Virus record (IMG/VR): IMGVR_UViG_3300044647_001295
Coordinates: 1 to 30,249 of that record
Length of the DNA: 30,249 nt
Direction: 5' to 3' (one strand)
DNA from: a virus
This document shows, piece after piece, positions 1 through 8,491 of the stretch. Numbering within the stretch: the first letter of the stretch is position 1; each line of letters opens with the position of its first letter. The position numbers and the translations under genes are program-made. The notes beneath the pieces are model-generated. The model was given only the letters and a program-made list of their open reading frames with translations. It had not been told where the DNA came from and ran no database searches.

Positions 1-243
1 GACGATCTCATTGCACATCACGGCGATACTCTTGCTGATGTTACATACACCACTGGGCTGTATCAGCCAAGTATGCTCACAGTGACGGTACTCCATGAAC
101 GCCTTGCATGGAAGGGCGAGTATATCGTTGCCGATGGGATGCTGTACCTGACTGCGCTGAGTGTAGACGCATCCCACAGTTGCACTCCAAGACCCGAGCA
201 TGTTCGTCACATCCTTGAAAAAGTTCGCAAGGTGATGCCATAA
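1..243 (+). CDS. 3' part of an unidentified protein (partial)
   Basis: Frame 1 is open from the first base to a TAA at 241-243, giving 80 residues with the start outside the window. I do not recognise the family. The stop overlaps the next ATG by one base (TAATG), so it is translationally coupled to the ParB-like gene and belongs to the same rightward transcript. A gene just upstream of ParB-like and terminase genes is often involved in DNA modification or packaging, but nothing in these 80 residues proves that. Confidence 0.6.
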   Translation, partial: DDLIAHHGDTLADVTYTTGLYQPSMLTVTVLHERLAWKGEYIVADGMLYLTALSVDASHSCTPRPEHVRHILEKVRKVMP

Positions 244-794
244 TGTACGAAAATCGCATTGTTGGCCACGGCGAAGAATCGCCAGACCAGCTACTCGCCA
301 ATCCGTACAACTTTCGGATACATGGCAAGGGACAACAACAAGCACTGCACAACGTCATGTCCGACATCGGCGTTGTGCAAAGCGTAATCGTGAATCGCAT
401 CAGTGGACATATCATTGACGGACACCTTCGAGTGGCACTTGCTTTGCGCAACGACCAGCCGACCGTGCCGGTTACCTACGTAGAGCTATCAGAGAGCGAG
501 GAAAAGACCATCCTTGCAACTTTTGACCCCATCTCCGCAATGGCTGGCATTGACGAAGAAAAGCTTGCCGAGTTGTTGCAGGAAGTGGAAGTTACTGATG
601 GTATTGAGAGTGTGATTGACGATCTCAAAGTGGATGCAGGCATCATGCCACCACCGATTGACAATCCAGAGGTATTGCCTACATTTGACAAAACGTTTAT
701 TGTACTAGTAGAGCTTGATAATTATGATGACTATCAGAACGTCAAACTCGAGATGGAACGACGTGGGTACAAAGTAAGGGGTAATCAAAAATGA
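243..794 (+). CDS. ParB-like N-terminal domain protein
   Basis: A 183-residue protein. The N-terminal half looks like the ParB/sulfiredoxin nuclease-like fold: an LLANPYNFR-like opening near residues 17-25, a segment proposing a new index (residues 40-55), and the hallmark DGHLR at 59-63, followed by a hydrophobic helix. The C-terminal end (about 150-180) has a small alpha/beta segment with a D-Y-D-D-Y pattern typical of phage ParB-like proteins. In phages this family sits next to terminase genes and is sometimes linked to DNA modification or nicking; the activity here is unknown. The start overlaps the preceding stop by one base, with AAGGTG upstream; the stop overlaps the terminase small subunit start (ATGA). 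Confident in the fold, not in the role. Confidence 0.75.
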   Translation: MYENRIVGHGEESPDQLLANPYNFRIHGKGQQQALHNVMSDIGVVQSVIVNRISGHIIDGHLRVALALRNDQPTVPVTYVELSESEEKTILATFDPISAMAGIDEEKLAELLQEVEVTDGIESVIDDLKVDAGIMPPPIDNPEVLPTFDKTFIVLVELDNYDDYQNVKLEMERRGYKVRGNQK

Positions 795-1195
795 CGATTG
801 TCTATCAGAAGAAGACTCCAGAGCGCATGAAACGCATCCTGCAGGCGTTGGAGCTTGGGGCAACATATCAACTCGCTGCCAACGCCGCAGGCATTTCGGC
901 AACTACGCTGACACGCTGGATGAAAGAGGATGAGGAGTTTGGAGATGAATGTCGCTCATCCGAGGGCAAGGCCGCTGTGCGGTGGCTCGCCAAAATTGAG
1001 CAAGCCGCATCCGCAGGGGATTGGCACGCCGCCGCTTGGAAGCTGGAACGACGCTTCCCTCGGGATTACGGGAAACGCATCGTAGAACACGAAGGGACAG
1101 TGGACTATGTCATCGACCTCTCACTCGGACACGGACAAGCAGGTAATCCGGCACTCGACGATGACGGAGCCTCAACGCCGCTTTTGGGCGAGTGA
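791..1195 (+). CDS. Terminase small subunit
   Basis: A 134-residue protein just before the large terminase gene. Residues 14-45 form a predicted helix-turn-helix (LGATYQLAANAAGIS followed by TTLTRWMKED), the DNA-recognition element of phage small terminases, which bind the packaging site and regulate the ATPase. The central part (about 50-95) is alpha-helical with the AGDWHAAAWKLERRFP pattern seen often in this family. The length is normal. The start follows AAGGGG with good spacing and overlaps the ParB-like stop by 4 nt. The 3' end overlaps the large-subunit gene by 89 nt if that gene begins at 1107. Confidence 0.8.
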   Translation: MTIVYQKKTPERMKRILQALELGATYQLAANAAGISATTLTRWMKEDEEFGDECRSSEGKAAVRWLAKIEQAASAGDWHAAAWKLERRFPRDYGKRIVEHEGTVDYVIDLSLGHGQAGNPALDDDGASTPLLGE

Positions 1196-2300
1196 GGCAC
1201 GCTTTCGACTGTTTGTGGGTGGGGTTGGGAGTGGTAAAACGCGCGCAGGCATTGTTGAAACATTCCGACAGCCAGCAGGCTCAACCGGCATGATTGTTGC
1301 GCCTACGTACACCATGCTTCGGGACGCAACGTTGCGCACGTTCATCGACCTTACTCGTACTGCCAATATCCTACAGTCATTCAAGGAACAGTTGATGGTG
1401 GCAAAGCTGAAAGGCGAGCGCACCATCCTGTTCCGTTCTGGTGATGATCCCGACCGACTCCGTGGCCCGAATCTTGGATGGTTTATGTTGGATGAGGCAG
1501 CCATGCTAGATGAGGAAGTGTGGAGGGTGATGATTGGTCGTCTTCGTGAGAAACCATCACGAGGATGGGCGGTGACCACGCCGAGAGGGAAAAATTGGTT
1601 GTACCGATTATTCCATTCCGGCAATAATTACGAAATCATCAAATCATCCAGCAAAGACAACCCGTTCTTGCCAGAAGGATTTGTGGATTCACTTGAGCAA
1701 TCCTATACGGCGGAGTGGCGAGCCCAAGAAATTGAGGGCGACTTCCTTGACCCACTTGGCGCACTATTTCGGCGCGAGTGGTTTCAGGTGGTTGAGAGCG
1801 CACCACCAAATCTTCAATGGATACGATATTGGGATTTAGCGGCAAGTGTTCGCACCACGGCTGACTTTACGGCAAGCGTTGCTATTGCAATGGATGATGA
1901 TGGCACTCTATACTTAAAAGAGGGAATACACCTTCGAGCCGAATGGCCGGATGTGCAAAAGATTATGATTCGCACCATGCTGGAAGAACCACGCACGCTT
2001 CACTACATTGAAGAAGCGTTGCACGGGTTGGCAGCTATCCAAGAGCTGATGCGTATCAAGGAAATTGCGCACATTTCGATTGGTGGTATTCGAGTAGAGA
2101 AAGACAAGATTCAACGGGCAATGGCGTGGGCAAGCAGAGCCGAACAGGGCAAGGTGCGCATTGTTGCAGGAGAGTGGATGACAGAGTTTCTTGACGAAGT
2201 CGCCATGTTTCCTAAAGGCAGGCACGATGACTATGTGGACGCTGTGTCTGGCGCAATGCCAATGCTCGGGTACGGAGGGAAGTTGTTGCTATGGGATTAA
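1107..2300 (+). CDS. Terminase large subunit (ATPase and nuclease)
   Basis: The DNA-packaging motor, 397 residues. Walker A is GGVGSGKT at 38-45; Walker B is FMLDE ending at D129-E130. The RNase H-like nuclease begins with YWDLAAS, whose aspartate (D243) would bind metal, and ends with HDDYVDAVSGA near 373-383, whose aspartates complete the metal site. Both domains look intact. The start at 1107 has an AAGGGA nine bases upstream. An ATG at 1161 gives a more family-like N terminus but no convincing ribosome site. It overlaps the small subunit at the 5' end and the portal gene by 10 nt at the 3' end. Confidence 0.92.
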   Translation: MSSTSHSDTDKQVIRHSTMTEPQRRFWASEARFRLFVGGVGSGKTRAGIVETFRQPAGSTGMIVAPTYTMLRDATLRTFIDLTRTANILQSFKEQLMVAKLKGERTILFRSGDDPDRLRGPNLGWFMLDEAAMLDEEVWRVMIGRLREKPSRGWAVTTPRGKNWLYRLFHSGNNYEIIKSSSKDNPFLPEGFVDSLEQSYTAEWRAQEIEGDFLDPLGALFRREWFQVVESAPPNLQWIRYWDLAASVRTTADFTASVAIAMDDDGTLYLKEGIHLRAEWPDVQKIMIRTMLEEPRTLHYIEEALHGLAAIQELMRIKEIAHISIGGIRVEKDKIQRAMAWASRAEQGKVRIVAGEWMTEFLDEVAMFPKGRHDDYVDAVSGAMPMLGYGGKLLLWD

Positions 2301-4321
2301 AGTCAATTCCGATAGAAGCGTTTCCGCCAAGCTATTGGCGAGTGCTTGAAGGGAAGTTGGACGAATCGGGCCCGATTTCGGCAACACACGCATACCGGAA
2401 TGTACCGGTAATGCGATCTGCGATTGAGTTGCGTGCGCACGCAGTGTCAAATCTCCCCTACATCATCATGCAGGGCGATGAGGATGTGTCGCTAAAGCCA
2501 GAGATTGTGACATTCATGCGCACATTGCGTCCACTTCTGCGCAAGATTGAACTCAACTTGTGCCTGTTTGGATGTGCGTACTTACTGATTGAACGCAATC
2601 GGTACGGACTCAATGGCAAACTCCGAAGTATATTACCAAACACCATCAGCCCTATTTATGACACGAATGAGGGACTAGTTGGCTTTAAGCGTGTAGTCGG
2701 CAACAAAGAGTACAAGTTGTCTACCAAAGACGTGATTTACTTTTGGATGGATAACGTGGAAGCGGAAGTCGGCCCCGGCCCTGCTCCAGCCGAAACCGCA
2801 CTGCGCTCGGCAAGCACGTTGTACTTTCTTGACACGTTTTTGCAAAACTTCTGGAGTCGTGGTGCTATTAAGGCAACCCTGCTTTCAGTGAACGGACCAA
2901 CTCAACAATCCGAAATGGAAAAGTTGGAGAATTGGTGGAAGCGGTTTATGTCTGGGGTCAAGAACTCATGGAACACCGTTGCCATTCGCTCGGACATCAA
3001 GCCGGTTGTGGTTGGTGATACCCTCAAAGACACCGTGAATCCAGACTTAACCGAACAGTCGCGCACTGATACGCTGACTGCTTTTGGTGTTCCACACTCA
3101 CTCGTACTCTCAAATGCTGCCACGTATGCCACGGCAAATGTAGATCGCCTTGCGTTCTACGAGGACACCGTCGTGCCACAAGCGCAAATGATTTGTGATG
3201 CCATCAACGAGCAACTGTTAGACCGTGCCAATCTTCGCATCGTACCACGACCAGACAAGTTGGAAACCTATCAGCGCAACGAGTTGGATAAAGCGCAAGG
3301 CGTGATTCAGCTGACCGGCAGTCCAATCCTGACGGTCAATGAAGCGCGCGACATGATGGGATATGGCCCAATCGACCAAGCCCCAATGAACATTGATGAT
3401 AAGTTTGACCAGCCAGAGGAAATCATCAACGCCACCGCTCCAAAGGTAGTAGATGAAACGCCCGAGCCGGTGTCTACTGTTCCAGAGAAGCTTACCAAGT
3501 CACTTGATACATCTGCATCGCTTGACTTAAATCGCTGGAAAGCGAAAGCAATTAAGTCAATGAAGTCGGGGCGATCTGCGGACGTGCGCTTTGACTCCAC
3601 AGACATTCCCTATACGGATAGTTGCCATCTTAAGCAATTACTATCTGAAGCGGATTGTACTGATGCGGTCAGTCATATTTTCAAGGCGTTCAAGTCCGCC
3701 CCGGGCGAATCACTTACACCAGATGAGCAAGAGCTTTACGACATCTTGGCGCGAGCAATGGCAAAGATTCGCCGTGATGCCGAACGTCAGGGAGTCAAAC
3801 TTTCGCCTGATGAGTTTGCGCAACGCCTCGGACGTGAGGTGGCAGCAGCTCTTAACCTATCGCTTACGTCGGTCTATCAGCAACTGATTCAGGAAGCGGT
3901 GAGTGCCACCGGTATTGGCATTGACCCACTTGACCTGACGTTGCGTCTTGCGCCAGAGTGGGACACGTATGTTCGTGACCGTGGCAAACAGATTGAAGAT
4001 ACCACCCGTCGATACTTGATGGCAATCATCAATGGTGGCATCATTAGCAACGACGCACTCTTTGACATTCCGTTTGGATTGCGCCGAGCCGAAATCATTG
4101 CAGTCACAGAAACCACCAACGCCAAAGCAATGGTCATGATGGCAATTCAGAAAATCCTTGCCGAGCAAGGTGTTCAGACGCAACTGATATGGGTGACCGC
4201 ACAAGACGAACTTGTATGTACCAAGTGCCGACCGCTGAATGGCCAAGCACAAGGAGTGTGGCAAACACCACCGCCAGCACACCCATACTGTCGATGTACT
4301 TTGCGATTGGAGGTCGTGTGA
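2291..4321 (+). CDS. Portal protein fused to Mu gpF-like minor head protein
   Basis: A 676-residue protein. About residues 1-400 look like an HK97-type portal (dodecameric ring at the capsid vertex): the AYRNVPVMRSAIELRAHAV opening, an FLQNFWSRGA segment and the FGVPHSL region are all family-like. After a Pro/Thr-rich linker (about 385-410) there is a helical region with RWKAKAIK near 418. The last ~130 residues match the Mu F-like head morphogenesis domain, with paired cysteines C643/C646 (CTKC) and a terminal HPYCRC at 664-669, probably metal-binding. These are usually two adjacent genes, so this is a fusion. It overlaps terminase by 10 nt and the next gene by 4 nt. Confidence 0.85.
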   Translation: MGLKSIPIEAFPPSYWRVLEGKLDESGPISATHAYRNVPVMRSAIELRAHAVSNLPYIIMQGDEDVSLKPEIVTFMRTLRPLLRKIELNLCLFGCAYLLIERNRYGLNGKLRSILPNTISPIYDTNEGLVGFKRVVGNKEYKLSTKDVIYFWMDNVEAEVGPGPAPAETALRSASTLYFLDTFLQNFWSRGAIKATLLSVNGPTQQSEMEKLENWWKRFMSGVKNSWNTVAIRSDIKPVVVGDTLKDTVNPDLTEQSRTDTLTAFGVPHSLVLSNAATYATANVDRLAFYEDTVVPQAQMICDAINEQLLDRANLRIVPRPDKLETYQRNELDKAQGVIQLTGSPILTVNEARDMMGYGPIDQAPMNIDDKFDQPEEIINATAPKVVDETPEPVSTVPEKLTKSLDTSASLDLNRWKAKAIKSMKSGRSADVRFDSTDIPYTDSCHLKQLLSEADCTDAVSHIFKAFKSAPGESLTPDEQELYDILARAMAKIRRDAERQGVKLSPDEFAQRLGREVAAALNLSLTSVYQQLIQEAVSATGIGIDPLDLTLRLAPEWDTYVRDRGKQIEDTTRRYLMAIINGGIISNDALFDIPFGLRRAEIIAVTETTNAKAMVMMAIQKILAEQGVQTQLIWVTAQDELVCTKCRPLNGQAQGVWQTPPPAHPYCRCTLRLEVV

Positions 4322-4788
4322 AGACATACGCTAACGTCACGCTCTCTCCGTTCCTAAAGAAGATGATTCGCAACCGTGGCGATGATTATGGAACAAAGTT
4401 GGAACGGCACACGACTGACCTGCTTCGGGTTATTGCCCGTGAAGGTCGTGACTTTGTGTCGCAGTATCCGCCACAAAAACCACTGAATACGAACAAACCC
4501 CATTGGCGACGTGGTATTGGTATGGTGTATATTCGCAAGCGTGACGGACGCATGAGTATCTACGAGCGGTCGCAGATACTTTTTGCCAAGTGGGCGATTT
4601 CGCAGTTCCCCACATCAGTGGTGCTATATAACACGGCGACCTACTCTGGCATTGTGCATCGGGATGACATCCAACGCTTCCAGCACATCGGGTTTTGGCG
4701 CACGGATGCACAAATGATTAGCTACCTTAAGGGACATCTTCGACGCATGATGCCGAGCGGTATCATGTCTGTGGTGAGGGCATTATGA
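4318..4788 (+). CDS. Possible HK97 gp10-like neck or minor structural protein
   Basis: A 156-residue basic protein. I chose GTG 4318 because GGAGG lies just upstream (4309-4313) and the start overlaps the portal stop by 4 nt; an in-frame ATG at 4294 is possible. The N-terminal part is helical (residues 8-45), followed by a region with YPPQKP, paired basic residues, and a YNTATYSGIVHRDD segment. That order (helix, then a beta hairpin ending in a closed, tailed-phage-like Y-A-x-x-x-E/H region) resembles HK97 gp10-type proteins at the neck. The resemblance is weak; the position right after the portal supports a structural role. The stop overlaps the next ATG (ATGA). Confidence 0.45.
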   Translation: MKTYANVTLSPFLKKMIRNRGDDYGTKLERHTTDLLRVIAREGRDFVSQYPPQKPLNTNKPHWRRGIGMVYIRKRDGRMSIYERSQILFAKWAISQFPTSVVLYNTATYSGIVHRDDIQRFQHIGFWRTDAQMISYLKGHLRRMMPSGIMSVVRAL

Positions 4789-5720
4789 CCGAAATCATGA
4801 TTCGAGATGGTGTAATCACCACGTTGCCAAGTACATGGACAATTTTGGCGTGGGACAGTACGCGCAATAACAGCAATGCACCACTCACCAACAACGTGGC
4901 CATCGCATACAGTGTGTGGAATGAGTTTGATCTCACCACAAACTACAATATCGTGTCAACGTTTAATAAAAACGACGCAAACGCAAGCACGGTTTTTTAT
5001 GATTTACCCGGCACTGACCTGTCTGGCAGTATCGTAACCTACCCGGGAATGCAGGCATCAGTGTGGTCATATCGAGGAAATGCGATTGGCCCGTGGGCTG
5101 GCACCGTGGGATTTGGTGGCGTACTGCAAATGGCATTTTCAAGCATTGCATCGGATGTACGCCAATTACTGCTATCAGTAGGGTCAAAAAACTCCGAGAA
5201 TGAGCCATCGTGGGCATATGCGTCTATGAACTATTGGTTTGACGCATCAAACTTGCATGACTACATTGAGTGTCGAGTGGGCATCACCATCAAAAAGGTC
5301 AAGCTGAATCAGTTTGACAAAACCATCCCACACCTCTATGTCATCTACAAAGATACGTTTTCCTCGCAGATACGATTTTACGTAGACAACTTGCTTGTTG
5401 CGTCTATTCCGTTGTTGTCTACCAGCGACCCAGAGTGGTCAACGGTAAATCAAAATGACGACCTTGATACATGGTGGGCATTTAGTGATTACGGATACGT
5501 TCCGAGTGCTGGTACTCCAGCAACATACACAGATGCGTATACACTCTTTGTGATTTCGTATGGCGGATTTGGTGTAAATCATACGCCGTTGTTGGACTTG
5601 TGCAGATATAGATATGGCATTATCACTGATGCAAATACCGCATCAACGCACATCATCACACTTGACGGCTCAATGATTGCAATTTTTGACATTAGTGATT
5701 TCGACACGACGTTTATTTAG
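4785..5720 (+). CDS. Unknown beta-rich structural protein, possibly lectin-like
   Basis: A 311-residue protein rich in Asn, Thr, Ser and aromatics with few charged stretches, as is usual for phage surface or fibre proteins. A segment reading IRFYVDNLLVASIPL near residues 197-211 resembles the D-G/N hairpin of concanavalin-like jelly-roll domains, which often bind glycans. No coiled coil or enzymatic motif is visible. It overlaps the upstream stop by 4 nt and is followed after 10 nt by another beta-rich protein, so the two may form a pair on the particle surface. Jelly-roll assignment is inference. Confidence 0.5.
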   Translation: MTEIMIRDGVITTLPSTWTILAWDSTRNNSNAPLTNNVAIAYSVWNEFDLTTNYNIVSTFNKNDANASTVFYDLPGTDLSGSIVTYPGMQASVWSYRGNAIGPWAGTVGFGGVLQMAFSSIASDVRQLLLSVGSKNSENEPSWAYASMNYWFDASNLHDYIECRVGITIKKVKLNQFDKTIPHLYVIYKDTFSSQIRFYVDNLLVASIPLLSTSDPEWSTVNQNDDLDTWWAFSDYGYVPSAGTPATYTDAYTLFVISYGGFGVNHTPLLDLCRYRYGIITDANTASTHIITLDGSMIAIFDISDFDTTFI

Positions 5721-5730
5721 GAGGCAGTAA

Positions 5731-6288
5731 ATGGCAACTTGGACAGCACCAACAGATGTTATTGCCGGACAGGCATTGACATCACTTTTGTGGAACGAGC
5801 AACTTGGAGCGACAGGATCGCTTCAATATGTCTATGACGAGCTGACCGGTATTCAGCTGAAGCGTTATGTGGTGCTATACAAAAGCACTAACACGGTGTT
5901 TGCCACAGCAGGTAATTCTGATTTGGCGTTTGATACTATTGTGGCAGACTTTGCTAATCAACAGCTGAACTTTCCCATTACTACGCCTGTTACAAATATT
6001 CCCATTCCAGCAGCAGGAATGTATATCGCAACGTTTCAATTCCGTACCACCACAGCGGTAATCACTCGAAGTAACTTTTTCCTGACAAGTGGTGCAACGA
6101 CTCGACAGTTTACGGATACCGCAAACACAAGCACTGCAAGCGTGTTGCACTCCAACACGGTGATGTTTTATGCTCCAGCATCTAGCACTGTCAAGTTGAA
6201 CGTTCAGGTGAGTGCCGCTTCTACTTATACAGCCGCTGCTCCATCGGCAACTGACGGAAGCCAAGTGCTGACGATTGCGAGGATTTGA
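5731..6288 (+). CDS. Unknown beta-rich particle protein, possibly C1q/TNF-like
   Basis: A 185-residue protein preceded by a strong GGAGG. It starts with WTAPTDVIAGQ and a short helix around LLWNEQLGATG, an opening common in phage surface proteins that anchor a distal beta domain. The rest is Thr/Ala/Ser-rich beta sequence; GMYIATFQFRT near residues 96-106 resembles the core strand of C1q/TNF-like trimeric heads. It may be a capsid fibre or decoration protein. Its stop overlaps the start of the next gene. Function unproven. Confidence 0.5.
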   Translation: MATWTAPTDVIAGQALTSLLWNEQLGATGSLQYVYDELTGIQLKRYVVLYKSTNTVFATAGNSDLAFDTIVADFANQQLNFPITTPVTNIPIPAAGMYIATFQFRTTTAVITRSNFFLTSGATTRQFTDTANTSTASVLHSNTVMFYAPASSTVKLNVQVSAASTYTAAAPSATDGSQVLTIARI

Positions 6289-7361
6289 TGGATAAAACGT
6301 GGAAAGCCCCGGCCGCCGCTCGTGAGGCGGCTCGCCGAGCGATTGAGGTGCGCAACGAGAAACCGCCATCCCAGCGTGGCATGATCTCAACGGGGCTTGC
6401 TCGCGCACGTCAACTCATCAACAATGATAACTTTACCGAGAATGACATCCGTACTATGTACGCATGGTTTCGTCGTCATGCCGTAGACAAGAAGGGAAGT
6501 ACGTGGGGTGAAAAGGGCAAAGGGTGGCAAGCGTGGCACGGGTGGGGTGGTGATGCCGCATTCTCGTGGGTATCACGCCTCGTAAAGCAACTTGATGCCA
6601 CCAAAGCCATTTCAGTCAAACCATACTACCGAGATGGTCAACGAGTTGCAGGATACACGACTGCCCGAAGTAAGGAGAAACAACCAGCCACAAGCGGGCC
6701 GGATGTCGTTCCAGAGCAAGTAAAGTTTCCTGCGTTGTACCGCAAAGCACGACGCATGGCACGTCAAAAGTATTCCAGCAAGTGGCCGTCTGCCTACGCA
6801 TCAGCGTATATGGTGGCAACGTATGAGCGTTTGGTGAAGGCTCGTGGTGGGAGTAAGCCGTACCGAACCACCAAATCACTTGAATCCATAGAGAGCGTCG
6901 TGATACAGTATGGACAGGAACTTCTTGCTCATGCGCACGATGACAGCGTGAAGCGTGCAAACGAGCCGGAAAATCCAGACCTGTGGCAGCGTGCAATAGC
7001 GGAAGCCAAGAAGCGATTCAAGGTGTATCCGTCTGCATATGCCAATGCGTGGGCGGCTCGCTGGTACAAACAACGTGGTGGCACATGGAAGTCTGGCACA
7101 AAGGATTTGCGTGAGTGGTTTCGTGAGGAATGGGTAGACATCTCACGACCAATCCGAGAGGATGGCAAGATTGTTGGCTATCAAGCATGTGGGAGATCGA
7201 ACACCGAAGACGCTGACGGGTATCCCAAGTGCTTGCCAAAATCAAAAGCCATGCGATTAACTGAAGAGGAACGACAACAGTTGATTGCACGCAAACGCCG
7301 ACAGGGAATGCCAAAGGACGGGAAGCCAACCATGACCAGCAGTGAAACGGGAAAAGAATGA
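6288..7361 (+). CDS. Phage DUF protein with duplicated motif and DUF5872-like C terminus
   Basis: About 357 residues. I chose ATG 6288 over TTG 6285; GAGGA lies just upstream. Three parts are visible. The N-terminal domain (about 1-100) carries GLARARQLIN, YAWFRRH and WHGWGGDAAFSW, a motif set common in phage head modules. The middle has two copies of one motif: WPSAYASAYMVATYERLVKARGGS (split here for length: residues about 165-190) and YPSAYANAWAARWYKQRGG (about 245-264). The C terminus (about 270-330) has LREWFREEWVDISRP and CGRSNTEDADGYPKCLP, resembling DUF5872. The function is not known. The stop overlaps the next start by 4 nt. Confidence 0.6.
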   Translation: MDKTWKAPAAAREAARRAIEVRNEKPPSQRGMISTGLARARQLINNDNFTENDIRTMYAWFRRHAVDKKGSTWGEKGKGWQAWHGWGGDAAFSWVSRLVKQLDATKAISVKPYYRDGQRVAGYTTARSKEKQPATSGPDVVPEQVKFPALYRKARRMARQKYSSKWPSAYASAYMVATYERLVKARGGSKPYRTTKSLESIESVVIQYGQELLAHAHDDSVKRANEPENPDLWQRAIAEAKKRFKVYPSAYANAWAARWYKQRGGTWKSGTKDLREWFREEWVDISRPIREDGKIVGYQACGRSNTEDADGYPKCLPKSKAMRLTEEERQQLIARKRRQGMPKDGKPTMTSSETGKE

Positions 7362-8482
7362 GCTACACCGACAAACAAATTGCGCTTGCCGATGCACTGA
7401 ATGAACTTGTCATTCGTCATGGTGCATTTGAGGCAGGTGATGATGCAAACGGATGTGACTACCGTGATGGTGAGGAAAACGCCAACCACGGGGGAAAGTG
7501 TTGCGCCGAATGTATTTTTTATCGTGGGGGAGGGTGTGCCATCGTCAATGGGGACATTGACCCAATGGGCATCTGTCGATTCTGGATTATCACCGACCAA
7601 GCACTTGAAGAAGGAGAGTACGACGATGGCTTACGGGAAGAAGACGGGGAAGAACCCAATGGACAAGATGATGAAGCCAATGGAGAAGAAGCCAAAAGCT
7701 ACGAAGACCCCCATGAAGAAGAAATGAAGGCGATCCTTACGACCGCCCAGCGCAACAAGCTGAAAGACAGCGACTTCGTGTTTCCAGATGAGCGAGCGTT
7801 CCCGATTGTGGACGGAAGCGATGTGGAAGACGCAGTATCGTCGTGGGGGCGGTATCGTGGGGAGCAATCATTTGACACGTTTAAGAGCCGCCTGATTGCC
7901 CTTGCCAAACGGAAAAACTTGCAAGACAACTTGCCTGAAGCGTGGAAGAACGAAAAGAAATCGTTTGAGTACGCTATCAAGTCGGTTGGAGTCAACACGT
8001 ATCGTGGTCTTGGGGTGGTCTTTGGTGGCAGGGACTTGACTGACGATGAGTTCACCAAGTCTACAGAGTTTGGCTTTGAGCGATCTCCTATCGGAATGCC
8101 GGTGTTCTTTGAGCATGGGCTTGATGATTCAGGGATTGGCACAGAAGAACTTCGCAAACCCATTGGCTCTGTTACCGGCTATAAGCAGGATGACATGGGT
8201 ATTTGGTTTGAGTTCCAGCTCAACAAAGCAAGCAAGTACTTGAATCGCATCAAGGACTTAATTGACGCTGGAGTGGTCGGGCTCTCAACCGGCGCACTCC
8301 CTCATGTTGTGGAAAGAGAGAAAAATCGGACGATTAAGCAGTGGATTATGGGTGAGCTTTCAATCACCACGCATCCAGCCGAAGCCCGAACTCTGTTTCA
8401 TATAACGTCACAGGTGGGGGCAAAAGCAATCGAAGAGATTGAGTCACCACGACGGCCCATTATCGTTCTCTTGAAGAAGTAA
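7358..8482 (+). CDS. HK97-type prohead protease with N-terminal cysteine-rich domain
   Basis: A 374-residue three-part protein. Residues about 40-78 hold cysteines C48/C49, C52, C60 and C73 in a C-x-x-C...C...CRFW arrangement like high-potential iron-sulfur proteins. Residues about 85-121 are a very acidic linker. Residues about 124-190 resemble a small phage DUF (LTTAQRNKL to IALAKRK). Residues about 195-374 match the S78-type prohead protease, with candidate catalytic H253 (FFEHG) and S310 (LSTGA) and a conserved ELSITTHPAEA around H339. It would cleave the capsid delta domain during maturation and lies directly before the capsid gene. Internal initiation at ATG 7724 could make a shorter protease. 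Confidence 0.75.
   Translation: MSYTDKQIALADALNELVIRHGAFEAGDDANGCDYRDGEENANHGGKCCAECIFYRGGGCAIVNGDIDPMGICRFWIITDQALEEGEYDDGLREEDGEEPNGQDDEANGEEAKSYEDPHEEEMKAILTTAQRNKLKDSDFVFPDERAFPIVDGSDVEDAVSSWGRYRGEQSFDTFKSRLIALAKRKNLQDNLPEAWKNEKKSFEYAIKSVGVNTYRGLGVVFGGRDLTDDEFTKSTEFGFERSPIGMPVFFEHGLDDSGIGTEELRKPIGSVTGYKQDDMGIWFEFQLNKASKYLNRIKDLIDAGVVGLSTGALPHVVEREKNRTIKQWIMGELSITTHPAEARTLFHITSQVGAKAIEEIESPRRPIIVLLKK
7626..7727 (+). CDS. Overprinted lysine/methionine-rich 33-residue ORF
   Basis: Inside the protease gene, in another frame, ATG 7626 is preceded by AAGGAG (7611-7616) with nine bases of spacing. It encodes 33 residues beginning MAYGKKTGKNPMDK, with 12 lysines and 6 methionines, ending at TGA 7725-7727. 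That stop overlaps ATG 7724, which is in frame with the protease (ATGA). Tiny MAYGKK-type Lys/Met-rich proteins occur in head modules of other phages, from memory. The same bases encode the acidic linker of the long protein, so this is either a real overprinted gene or a coincidence of purine-rich sequence. Confidence 0.5.
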   Translation: MAYGKKTGKNPMDKMMKPMEKKPKATKTPMKKK

Positions 8483-8491
8483 GGTAAGAAC

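Noticed and set aside
1161-1163. ATG 1161 as the terminase large subunit start
   Set aside because: It gives a family-like N terminus but lacks a ribosome site; 1107 has AAGGGA at good spacing. Kept only as an alternative.
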